DNA of 15,737 nt from Bacteroides ovatus. GTDB taxonomy: Bacteria > Bacteroidota > Bacteroidia > Bacteroidales > Bacteroidaceae. Every line of letters begins with the position of its first letter. The first letter of the stretch is position 1. The translations under genes and the position numbers were made by a program. This document shows, piece by piece, positions 1 to 7,461 of the stretch. A model generated the notes under the pieces. That model ran no database searches and was not told where the DNA came from. It was given only the letters and a program-made list of their open reading frames with translations. The DNA is taken from positions 1 through 15,737 of the forward strand of contig JAUUNK010000109.1 of NCBI GenBank assembly GCA_030844565.1, written 5' to 3'.

Positions 1-6
1 TGCCGA

Positions 7-561
7 ATGAAAAGATTGATATATCTGCTCTTGGTGCTTGTGGTTGTGCTTACCGGTTGTAAGAGTACCAAGCACTTGGCGGTACCCGAAGCTCCTACTT
101 ACCTTTCTTCCAAGGTGCAACTGACTGTGCCGGGTAAGAAGAGCAACTTAAACGTGGGCGGTACAATGAAGCTCAAAAGCGGAGAGCGTGTGCAGCTATC
201 TCTGTTGATGCCTCTTTTCCGTACCGAAGTGGCACGCATTGAGATGACACCGGACGAAGTATTGCTTGTAGACCGGATGAACAAGCGCTATGTGCGTGCT
301 ACACGGAAGGAACTGAAGAATGTCTTACCTAAGAATGCCCAGTTCTCCCGTTTGGAGAAGCTGTTGTTTGATGCTTCTCTTCCCGGAGGAAAAGCCGAGT
401 TGACAGGTAAGGAGCTTGGAATTCCTTCTTTGGAGAAGGCGAGAGTGAAGTTATATGATTTTTCCTCCAAAGAGTTATCCATGACTCCTACTCAACTATC
501 ATCTAGGTATAAACAAATTCCCTTGGAAGATTTATTGAAAATGTTGATGAACCTGTTATGA
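7..561 (+). CDS. DUF4292-family lipoprotein
   Basis: A 184-residue lipoprotein. Residues 1-18 form a lipoprotein signal peptide (Lys-Arg, a Leu/Val-rich core, lipobox LTGC with the acylated Cys at 18). The body (about 30-180) matches my memory of the DUF4292 family of Bacteroidota: a beta-rich stretch (SSKVQLTVPGKK, MKLKSGERVQLSLLMPLF) then a helical tail. The pattern of alternating strands that 'score' a surface and the membrane anchor recall LolA/LolB-like lipoprotein carriers, but that link is inference. The start at 7 is the only Met in frame before the signal peptide; its ribosome site falls off the window edge. The stop overlaps the next start by 4 bases (ATGA), so the two genes are translationally coupled. 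In Bacteroides this pair is usually part of a conserved housekeeping cluster and not of the PUL. Molecular function is unknown. Confidence 0.85.
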   Translation: MKRLIYLLLVLVVVLTGCKSTKHLAVPEAPTYLSSKVQLTVPGKKSNLNVGGTMKLKSGERVQLSLLMPLFRTEVARIEMTPDEVLLVDRMNKRYVRATRKELKNVLPKNAQFSRLEKLLFDASLPGGKAELTGKELGIPSLEKARVKLYDFSSKELSMTPTQLSSRYKQIPLEDLLKMLMNLL

Positions 562-1871
562 GACGACGTTGCCTTGCTGTCTTGATAAGTTGTTTGTGCC
601 TGTGGCTTCCGCTTTCCGCCCAATCGAATAAACTGATTAAGGAACTGGAAAGTAAGCGTGGCGTTTTGCAGAAACAAATAGAGGAGACAGAGTCGTTGCT
701 GAAAGATACTCGCCAGACCGTAGGGAGTCAGCTCAACAGCCTTGCTGCACTGACCGGGCAGATTGAGGAGCGGCGACGCTACATTACGACGATGAATAAA
801 GACGTGGAGGCAGTGGAGCGGGAACTCAATATGGTAGAACGCCAGTTGCGTAAGTTGCAACGTGATTTAAAAGATAGGAAGAAAAAATATGAGTCATCAG
901 TGCGCTACCTTTATAAGAACAAGTCCATTGAAGAGAAGCTCATGTTTATTTTCTCCGCTAAGAATTTAGGGCAAACGTATCGGCGTTTGCGCTATGTACG
1001 CGAGTATGCTACTTACCAACGCTTGCAAGGTGAAGAGATTCTCAAGAAGCAAGAACAGGTGCGTAAGAAGAAGGTGGAATTGCAGCAAGTGAAGACTGCC
1101 AAGGAGAACTTGTTAAAAGCACGTGAGGAGGAAAAGACTAAGCTCGAAACGCAGGAGAAGGAGCAACGCACTTTAGTGGCAAAGCTCCAGAAAAAGCAGA
1201 GGGGACTCCAAAGTGAGATAAATAAGAAGAAGCGCGAAGCCAATCAGCTCAATGCCCGTATCGACAAGCTTATTGCCGAAGAAATAGAGCGGGCCCGCAA
1301 GCGTGCTGAAGAGGAGGCTCGCAAAGAGACGGCCGCCAATCGCAAAGCAGGTACGAAAAAAGAAAAATCTACAGGTAATGAGGGAAGAACCGCTCCGGCA
1401 GGAAAGGTGAAACCTGTCGAAAGCTATGCAATGAATAAGGCTGACCGCGAATTATCGGGAAACTTTGCTGCAAACCGCGGAAAACTTCCCTTGCCTATCA
1501 GTGGCCCTTATATTATTGTGAGCCATTATGGACAGTATGCAGTGGAAGGGCTTCGCAATGTCAAGCTCGACAACAAGGGAATCGACATACAAGGAAAACC
1601 TGGTGCACAGGCACGTGCCATCTTTAACGGAAAAGTGGCGGCAGTCTTCCAACTGAATGGATTGTTTAATGTGCTTATCCGGCACGGAAACTATATATCG
1701 GTGTATTGCAACCTGTCTTCTGCTTCAGTGAAAACGGGCGATACCGTAACGACCAAGCAGGCTATCGGCACGGTATTCTCGGATGCGGCGGACAACGGAC
1801 GGACCGTGTTGCATTTCCAGCTTCGGCGCGAGAAAGAAAAGCTCAATCCCGAACCCTGGCTTAACCGATAA
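558..1871 (+). CDS. EnvC-like murein hydrolase activator (M23/LytM domain, degenerate)
   Basis: A 437-residue exported protein. Residues 1-22 are a signal peptide ending LSAQ. Residues about 23-260 are a long charged coiled coil rich in Lys, Glu, Gln and Arg. A low-complexity linker (about 250-290) follows, then a C-terminal LytM/M23 domain (about 308-437). This is the EnvC layout: such proteins sit in the periplasm and switch on cell-wall amidases during division. The domain lacks most zinc ligands of true M23 endopeptidases: the His of HxxxD is Asn339 (Asp343 kept), the first His of HxH is Val417 (His419 kept), and the His in the usual YxH position is Asn385. That fits an activator and not a peptidase. 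The start overlaps the upstream lipoprotein stop. Often annotated simply as peptidase M23; the activator role is inferred from residues and architecture. Confidence 0.9.
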   Translation: MRRRCLAVLISCLCLWLPLSAQSNKLIKELESKRGVLQKQIEETESLLKDTRQTVGSQLNSLAALTGQIEERRRYITTMNKDVEAVERELNMVERQLRKLQRDLKDRKKKYESSVRYLYKNKSIEEKLMFIFSAKNLGQTYRRLRYVREYATYQRLQGEEILKKQEQVRKKKVELQQVKTAKENLLKAREEEKTKLETQEKEQRTLVAKLQKKQRGLQSEINKKKREANQLNARIDKLIAEEIERARKRAEEEARKETAANRKAGTKKEKSTGNEGRTAPAGKVKPVESYAMNKADRELSGNFAANRGKLPLPISGPYIIVSHYGQYAVEGLRNVKLDNKGIDIQGKPGAQARAIFNGKVAAVFQLNGLFNVLIRHGNYISVYCNLSSASVKTGDTVTTKQAIGTVFSDAADNGRTVLHFQLRREKEKLNPEPWLNR

Positions 1872-1912
1872 TTACAAGACTGATACCAGTAAATAAATAA
1901 AATACACGAGAA

Positions 1913-4900
1913 ATGAAGTTAACTAAAATCCTACTATGCTTATGGACCTTTTGGGTCGGAACAGTATTTGCATCTCCTTATTTCTCCTTTAAGAAATACC
2001 AGGTGGAGGATGGTTTATCCCATAACACTGTGTGGTGTGCTATTCAGGATAGTTATGGCTTTATTTGGCTGGGCACTAGTGATGGTTTGAATCGCTATGA
2101 CGGACGAGGGAATAAAGTTTACCGTAACATGTTGAACGATAAATTCTCGCTGGAGAATAATTTTGTGGAGGCTCTGCTTGAGAAGGGGGAAAATATATGG
2201 GTAGGGACTAATTCCGGGCTTTATATCTACGACCGTGCTACCAACCGTTTCTCCTATTTTGATAAAACTACCGAGTATGGCGTATATATCAGCAGCGAGA
2301 TAAAAAAGATAGTGGAGACAAGGAACGGACTGCTATGGATTGCCACCCTCGGACAAGGCTTCTTCATTTACGACCCAAAAGCCGATGTGCTCACTCAAAA
2401 CAGTGTGCAGACTTCTTTTGTATGGGACATCTGTCCCAGTGAGGACAAAAAGAAAGTCTATGTCTCTTCCCTCCAGGAAGGACTCCTCTGTTTCGACGAA
2501 AACGGTAAGTTCCTTCAATCTTATGACATCACTCTCGAAGCGAATCCGCAAGATAGTTATAAGGTGAATTGCATCCGCGACATAGACGGAGAAATCTGGA
2601 TAGGTGCAGGTAGCAACCTCCTCTGTCGGTTGAATGAAGAGACGGGGATCATTGAGAACTACCCTGCCTCTTCTCTTAACTTTGGTGCGGTTCGCTGCTT
2701 GCTGAACTATGCAGACAAGCAACTGCTTGTGGGAACCGACAACGGTCTGTATGTATTTGACCGTATAGAGAAGACTTTTCTGCGTGTGGATAATCCGGCG
2801 GATCCACGAAGCTTGAGCGACCAGACTATCAACGGAATGATGCGGGATGCTGAAGGTACTCTGTGGGTGCTTACAAATTTGGGCGGAATCAATTATATGT
2901 CTAAACAGACGAAGCGTTTCGACTATTATTCTCCCGCTTATCTGGCAGGGGTGCCGAGTGCCGGAGAGGTTGTTGGTCCTATATGTGAAAATCAGGATGG
3001 GAATATCTGGATTGGTACACAAAGCGGATTGTATTTCTTCAATATCACTACAAAAGAGCTTTCTCCTTATACTACCGGAATATTCAAGAATCAGAAGTAT
3101 GACATACGTTCTTTGTTGCTGGACGGCGATTACCTGTGGGTTGGCACGTATGCGGAAGGTATCCGTGTAGTCAACCTGCGTACCGGGGCAGTGAAAGCTT
3201 ATACCCATTCCCGCGGGATACCCAATACGATTTGCAGTAACGACGTGTTGTGCATCTATAAAGATAGAAAAGGAGAGATATTCGTGGGAACTAGCTGGGG
3301 ACTCTGCCGTTATAACCCTGCTACGGACAATTTTCTGACCATAACCAGTATCGGTTCCATGATTTCTATTGCCGATATATACGAAGACATGTATAACAAC
3401 CTGTGGATAGCCACTTCCAACAGCGGAGTGTTTTCATATAACACCATGAACGGACATTGGAAGCACTTCCAGCATGAGCGGCAAGACTCGACTACCATTA
3501 CCAGTAACTCCGTCATCACTTTGTTTGAAGATACTAAAGGAACGATGTGGTTTGGTACTAATGGCGGGGGGCTATGTTCTTTCGACCCTAAGACGGAGAC
3601 ATTTATCGAGTTCGACCCACATAACACCTTGTTGCCCAACAAAGTCATTTATTCCATTGAGCAAGACCAGACAGGGGAATTTTGGATATCGAGCAATGCC
3701 GGGATTTTCAAGATTAATCCGGTAACCAAATCTCACTTCCGCCAGTTTACCATTACCGACGGCTTGCAGGGAAACCAGTTTATGGCGCAGTCTTCTTTAA
3801 AATCTTCTGAAGGGAAGATGTATTTTGGCGGCATCAATGGCTTCAATGTCTTTCAGCCCGAGCAGTTTATAGATAACACTTATATTCCTCCGGTGTATGT
3901 GACGGATATTCGGCTACCTTATCTTTCGGATGAACAAGAAGTGAAAAAGCTTCTTAAACTGGGGAAACCGCTCTATATGGCGGATAAGATAACTTTGCCT
4001 TATGAGAACAATAGCTTTACCATTCGCTTTGTTGCCCTTAGCTTCGAAGATCCGGCAAAGAACCGCTACTCTTATATACTTCGGGGAGTAGATAAAGAAT
4101 GGATTACGAATACGGAGAATAATCTTGCTTCCTATACCAACCTGCCTCCCGGTGAGTATGAATTTGAAGTGAGAGGTTCGAACAACGACCGGCAGTGGAA
4201 CGGGAAGACTACTACACTATGGGTGGTGATTACCCCTCCTTGGTGGCGCAGTACTTTCGCCTACATTATATATACACTTCTCTTACTAGGCTGGATTGGT
4301 GGAGTTGCCTGGAGATGGAACCTGCGTGTAAAGCGCAAATACAAACGACGGATGGAAAAGTATCAGATTGCCAAAGAGCAGGAGGTATATAAGTCGAAAA
4401 TCGGTTTCTTCATCAATCTGGTACACGAAATACGTACACCGCTCACTCTGATACGTCTTCCTTTGGAGAAGCTGCTTGAAAAGGAGAGGGAAGGGAAGGA
4501 TGCAAAATACCTGTCGGTGATAGACAAGAACGTGAATTATCTGTTGGGTATCACTAACCAATTGCTCGATTTCCAGAAGATGGAAAACGGCGGATTACAA
4601 CTGAACCTAAAAAACAGCGATATAAAAAGGCTTGTGAATGATGTCTACAGCCAGTTCACCAGTCCTGCCGAGCTAAAAGGAATTGAGCTCACCTTGACTT
4701 TGCCCGAGCAAGAACTGACGTCCATGGTGGATAGCGAAAAAGTAAGCAAGATTTTGGTGAACCTTATAGGAAATGCTATTAAATATGCCCGTAGCCACAT
4801 CGATTTGAAGCTGGTTGTCAGAGAGGATGGTTACGAGATATGGGTAAGCGACGATGGTCCCGGAGTACCTGATAATCAAAAGGTGAAGATATTCGAAGCC

Positions 4901-5953
4901 TTCTACCAGCTTCCGGGGGATAAAATAGCAACAGCCGGAACGGGCATCGGTCTGGCTTTTGCAAAGTCACTGGCAGAAGCACATTACGGTAGCCTGCGTC
5001 TGGAAGATACAGCAGGTGGAGGTTCTTCTTTTATCTTATCCCTTCCTTTCAAAGATGGAAAAGTAGAAGAAACTTCCAATATTATCGAAGCTTATTCCGA
5101 AGACGAAGAAATCCAAGAAAATGAGTCGCCCGAGTTTCCTGGAAAAAGGTATACCGTGTTACTGGTAGAAGATAATATAGAGTTGTTGAACCTTACCCGA
5201 GAATCCTTAGTAAAGTGGTTCCGTGTGGTCAAGGCCTCCAATGGACGCGAAGCGCTTCAAGTGCTTGCGCAGGAAGATGTGGATGTGATTGTAAGTGATG
5301 TGATGATGCCGGAAATGAATGGTCTCGAACTTTGCAGTAAAGTGAAGTCTGGGATTGAATATTCTCATATACCGGTTATCTTGTTGACAGCCAAGACTAC
5401 ATTGGAGTCTAAAGTAGAAGGTTTGGAATGTGGAGCAGACGCGTATATTGAGAAGCCCTTTTCTACGAAGCAGCTTCATGCGCAGATTAACAACTTGCTC
5501 AAGCTAAGGCAGTCTTTCCATAAGTTGATGACCGGTATATCTACGGAAGTTGCACCTGTTGCAACTGCGGGAGCCGGTATATCCCAAAAAGACTATGAAT
5601 TTATGGCGAAGGTGCAAGAAGTGGTTAGCCAGCATCTGAAGGATGAAAACTTCTCTATCGTCGACATGGCAGAAGAAATGTATATGAGCCGTTCCAATTT
5701 CTACCGGAAAATAAAGGCGCTCACTGGTATGTCCCCCAACAATTATCTGAAAACCATTCGTATGAACCGGGCTACCGAACTGATAAAGAGCGGGATGATT
5801 ATCTCGGACGTTGCCATACAAGTAGGATATTCTTCTTCTTCTTACTTTGCAAAATGCTTTAAGATGCAGTTTGGAGTGGTTCCTACCGAGTATGCGGGAC
5901 AGCCGCCGATTTCGGATAATTTGGAAGATGATTCTGATATGGAAGAGCATTAG
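1913..5953 (+). CDS. Hybrid two-component system sensor-regulator (HTCS) of a PUL
   Basis: A 1346-residue one-protein signalling chain, normal length for Bacteroides HTCS. Residues 1-20 are a signal peptide. About 25-690 hold some 14 propeller blades with the motif [IL]W[IVL]GT..GL..Y (for example FIWLGTSDGLNRYDG, NIWIGTQSGLYFFN), that is two seven-bladed periplasmic propellers. A Y_Y_Y domain follows (about 700-765), then a membrane helix (about 781-803). HisKA has the phospho-acceptor His838 (HEIRTPLTLI). The ATPase has NLIGNAIKYA, the G1 box DDGPG from 980, and GTGIGLA. The receiver (about 1080-1200) has acidic Glu1086/Asp1087, phospho-acceptor Asp1129 and Lys1181. The AraC-type DNA-binding domain is about 1235-1330. 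All catalytic positions are intact, so it should be active. Family members bind a released oligosaccharide in the periplasm and activate the neighbouring susCD operon. The 41-bp gap before it shows no clear promoter. Confidence 0.97.
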   Translation: MKLTKILLCLWTFWVGTVFASPYFSFKKYQVEDGLSHNTVWCAIQDSYGFIWLGTSDGLNRYDGRGNKVYRNMLNDKFSLENNFVEALLEKGENIWVGTNSGLYIYDRATNRFSYFDKTTEYGVYISSEIKKIVETRNGLLWIATLGQGFFIYDPKADVLTQNSVQTSFVWDICPSEDKKKVYVSSLQEGLLCFDENGKFLQSYDITLEANPQDSYKVNCIRDIDGEIWIGAGSNLLCRLNEETGIIENYPASSLNFGAVRCLLNYADKQLLVGTDNGLYVFDRIEKTFLRVDNPADPRSLSDQTINGMMRDAEGTLWVLTNLGGINYMSKQTKRFDYYSPAYLAGVPSAGEVVGPICENQDGNIWIGTQSGLYFFNITTKELSPYTTGIFKNQKYDIRSLLLDGDYLWVGTYAEGIRVVNLRTGAVKAYTHSRGIPNTICSNDVLCIYKDRKGEIFVGTSWGLCRYNPATDNFLTITSIGSMISIADIYEDMYNNLWIATSNSGVFSYNTMNGHWKHFQHERQDSTTITSNSVITLFEDTKGTMWFGTNGGGLCSFDPKTETFIEFDPHNTLLPNKVIYSIEQDQTGEFWISSNAGIFKINPVTKSHFRQFTITDGLQGNQFMAQSSLKSSEGKMYFGGINGFNVFQPEQFIDNTYIPPVYVTDIRLPYLSDEQEVKKLLKLGKPLYMADKITLPYENNSFTIRFVALSFEDPAKNRYSYILRGVDKEWITNTENNLASYTNLPPGEYEFEVRGSNNDRQWNGKTTTLWVVITPPWWRSTFAYIIYTLLLLGWIGGVAWRWNLRVKRKYKRRMEKYQIAKEQEVYKSKIGFFINLVHEIRTPLTLIRLPLEKLLEKEREGKDAKYLSVIDKNVNYLLGITNQLLDFQKMENGGLQLNLKNSDIKRLVNDVYSQFTSPAELKGIELTLTLPEQELTSMVDSEKVSKILVNLIGNAIKYARSHIDLKLVVREDGYEIWVSDDGPGVPDNQKVKIFEAFYQLPGDKIATAGTGIGLAFAKSLAEAHYGSLRLEDTAGGGSSFILSLPFKDGKVEETSNIIEAYSEDEEIQENESPEFPGKRYTVLLVEDNIELLNLTRESLVKWFRVVKASNGREALQVLAQEDVDVIVSDVMMPEMNGLELCSKVKSGIEYSHIPVILLTAKTTLESKVEGLECGADAYIEKPFSTKQLHAQINNLLKLRQSFHKLMTGISTEVAPVATAGAGISQKDYEFMAKVQEVVSQHLKDENFSIVDMAEEMYMSRSNFYRKIKALTGMSPNNYLKTIRMNRATELIKSGMIISDVAIQVGYSSSSYFAKCFKMQFGVVPTEYAGQPPISDNLEDDSDMEEH

Positions 5954-5963
5954 ATAACTGCCT

Positions 5964-5998
5964 TTTGATAGCTATTTGATAAAAAAGTGTTTTCTTTG
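5964..5998 (+). promoter_or_regulatory. Candidate Bacteroides promoter and TTTGATA direct repeat upstream of GH43
   Basis: The 68-bp gap between the HTCS stop and the GH43 start has TTTCTTTGCA at 5991-6000. This resembles the Bacteroides -7 box (TAnnTTTG), except that A2 is T. A TTTG at 5964-5967 lies 23 bp upstream as a possible -33 box, slightly longer than usual. The heptamer TTTGATA occurs twice, at 5964-5970 and 5975-5981, with an 11-bp pitch (about one helical turn). It could serve as a direct-repeat operator for an AraC-type domain. A purine-rich AGAAAGAAG just before the start at 6022 could bind the ribosome. The match is imperfect, so the call is tentative. Confidence 0.4.
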
Positions 5999-6021
5999 CA
6001 TCATCTAATAAGAAAGAAGCT

Positions 6022-7128
6022 ATGAAAATCAAACTCTATCTATTGTTATTGGTGGTAGTGGGAAGTATTTCGTGCAACTCCGGACGTGCAGGAAAGAAAG
6101 AAGATAGTAAAGAAAACACTTTTGTTAACCCTTTGCTTCCGGAAGGTGCCGATCCCAGTGCAATCTATTGCAACGGGAAATACTATTATACGCATGAAAC
6201 GGGTGATGGAATTTATTTGTGGGCTGCTACAGATATTACCGATATGGCTCACGCTCTATGCAAAAAAGTCTGGATTCCAAAAGACCCTGCTAATAGTTGT
6301 AATCTGTGGGACCCCGAGATACGCTATATCAATGGCAAATGGTATATCTACTTTGCCGCTGATGACGGCAACACGGACAATCATCAATTGTATGTGATTG
6401 AAAATGAATCTTCCGACCCCCTTCAAGGTGAATTCCACATGAAAGGAGCTATCATGACCAACCCTGAATGGAATTGGGGAATACATCCTTCCCCTTTCGA
6501 ACACAAAGGAGAATTATATCTATTGTGGTCCGGCTGGCCTAGTCGTAGGATTGATAGTGAAACTCAATGTATCTACATTGCCAAGATGGAGAACCCGTGG
6601 ACACTAGAGTCGCCAAGGGTGATGATTTCGCAGCCCGAATACGAATGGGAGCGCCAATGGATGAACCCGGACGGTAGCCGCACTGCTTATCCTATTTACG
6701 TGAACGAAGGTCCTCAATATTTCCATTCGAAAGATAACAAGACTGCTATTGTGTATTATTCCGCCAGTGGTTGCTGGACACCTTATTATTGCGTGGGCAT
6801 GCTGACTGCGGATGCAGATAGCGATTTGCTCGACCCTAAATCTTGGAGGAAGAGCAGTACACCCATTTTTAAACAAAGTGTTGAAAATGGTGTATATGGT
6901 CCTAGCAGCCCTTCCTTCCTGCCTTCACCGGACGGGACCGAATGGTATATGTTGTATCAGGCAAGAAGTGTTCCTAACGGGATTACCGGACAACCGGAAA
7001 GTCGCAATCCGCGTTTGCAGAAGATAGCGTGGGATGAAGAAGGAATGCCCGTTCTGGGATCCCCGGTTGCGGTGGACACTCCTTTACCTAAACCTTCGGG
7101 TGTCCCGGAAGGGGAAGGTAGTCGATGA
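6022..7128 (+). CDS. GH43-family glycoside hydrolase-like lipoprotein
   Basis: A 368-residue lipoprotein with a single glycoside hydrolase family 43 five-bladed propeller and no extra carbohydrate-binding domain. The signal peptide ends SISC (Cys18). Family signatures in order: NPLLPEGADPS with the general-base Asp44; NLWDPEIRYINGKWYIYF (94-111), where most relatives have WAPE; HPSPFEHKGELYLLWSGW from 155; and VNEGPQYF with the general-acid Glu229. The third catalytic position, the pKa-modulating Asp usually seen as I-D-G/P in this blade, is His155 here. The family removes alpha-L-arabinofuranosyl or beta-xylosyl units, or cuts arabinan. The motif style recalls exo-arabinofuranosidase-type subfamilies, but I cannot assign a subfamily. 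As a lipoprotein beside an HTCS it probably acts in the periplasm or at the outer membrane. Fold confidence is high; activity and substrate are uncertain because of His155. Confidence 0.88.
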   Translation: MKIKLYLLLLVVVGSISCNSGRAGKKEDSKENTFVNPLLPEGADPSAIYCNGKYYYTHETGDGIYLWAATDITDMAHALCKKVWIPKDPANSCNLWDPEIRYINGKWYIYFAADDGNTDNHQLYVIENESSDPLQGEFHMKGAIMTNPEWNWGIHPSPFEHKGELYLLWSGWPSRRIDSETQCIYIAKMENPWTLESPRVMISQPEYEWERQWMNPDGSRTAYPIYVNEGPQYFHSKDNKTAIVYYSASGCWTPYYCVGMLTADADSDLLDPKSWRKSSTPIFKQSVENGVYGPSSPSFLPSPDGTEWYMLYQARSVPNGITGQPESRNPRLQKIAWDEEGMPVLGSPVAVDTPLPKPSGVPEGEGSR

Positions 7129-7157
7129 TTACATACCATTTATAACACCTCTTCTTA

Positions 7158-7178
7158 GTACACCTTATTCAAGGGTAC
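7158..7178 (+). terminator. Hairpin after the GH43 gene, possible transcript 3' end
   Basis: Thirty bases after the GH43 stop, GTAC-A-CCTT, ATTC and AAGG-GTAC form an 8-bp stem with one bulged A (7162) and a four-base loop (7167-7170). The DNA after it (ATATTAAGTTAAAG) is AT-rich but has no T-run, so it is not a classic Rho-independent terminator on the + strand. It could stabilise the mRNA end or help a factor-dependent terminator. The 9-mer GTACACCTT recurs exactly at 7350-7358. Confidence 0.3.
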
Positions 7179-7199
7179 ATATTAAGTTAAAGAACAGGT

Positions 7200-7375
7200 T
7201 CCTTCTCCCCTGGGGTGACGCATCGTTTCCCCTGGGGAGAAACTTTGTCTCCCCAGGGGAGAAGGAATGTTTCCCGTAGGGATAAACTATATTTCCCCTG
7301 GGATGCTACAATGCTCACATCCGGATTGTACGACCTTCACATCCGGATGGTACACCTTTCACACTAGGAGAAAAT
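7200..7375. repeat. Degenerate tandem array, about 8 units with an exact 22-bp pitch
   Basis: Set in rows of 22 from 7200, the units align without gaps. Units 1-5 (7200-7309) share a core TTTCCCCTGGGGAGAAAC; their CCCC/GGGG centres fall at 7211, 7233, 7255, 7277 and 7299. Unit 3 holds a perfect odd palindrome TCTCCCC-A-GGGGAGA (7248-7262). Units 2 and 4 agree at 17 of 22 positions. Units 6 and 7 (7310-7353) carry ATCCGGAT at 7319-7326 and 7341-7348, again 22 bp apart, and agree at 17 of 22. Unit 8 (7354-7375) joins TTTCACA, as in units 6-7, to GGAGAAAA, as in units 2-3. The pitch is not a multiple of three and no gene is supported here. Units have no spacers, so this is not CRISPR. It lies between two convergent transcription units. 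Function unknown. Confidence 0.8.
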
Positions 7376-7400
7376 AGTTGTGACAAATATATGTATGATA

Positions 7401-7437
7401 AAAAGAGAAGGGACACAGTCATCTGTGTCCCTCTCTA
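7401..7437 (-). terminator. Rho-independent terminator of the minus-strand PUL operon
   Basis: Arms GGGACACAG (7410-7418) and CTGTGTCCC (7423-7431) pair perfectly around a TCAT loop. The stem extends through A7409:T7432 and, with A7408 bulged, through four more pairs (7404-7407 with 7433-7436). Read on the minus strand the stem is followed by TTCTCTTTTTATC, the T-run of an intrinsic terminator. The + strand side (CTCTAAGAATATG) has no T-run, so it acts in one direction. It lies about 25 bp past the stop of the last operon gene. Confidence 0.85.
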
Positions 7438-7461
7438 AGAATATGAATAGAGTGAAAAGTC

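Noticed and set aside
1872..1912. Promoter for the HTCS gene
   Set aside because: No TAnnTTTG box is seen in the 41-bp gap. The gene may be read from upstream or from a weak non-consensus promoter.
2333..3208. 291-codon open frame on the - strand inside the HTCS gene
   Set aside because: It is a shadow of the propeller-coding region. The + strand frame has continuous recognisable domains.
7034..7279. Open frame reading through the first repeat units (ends FPLGRNFVSPGEKECFP)
   Set aside because: It starts inside the GH43 gene in another frame, and the 22-bp pitch shifts frame between units, so coding selection is unlikely.
7200..7375. Possible CRISPR array
   Set aside because: The units abut with no unique spacers, the pitch is only 22 bp, and no cas gene is near.
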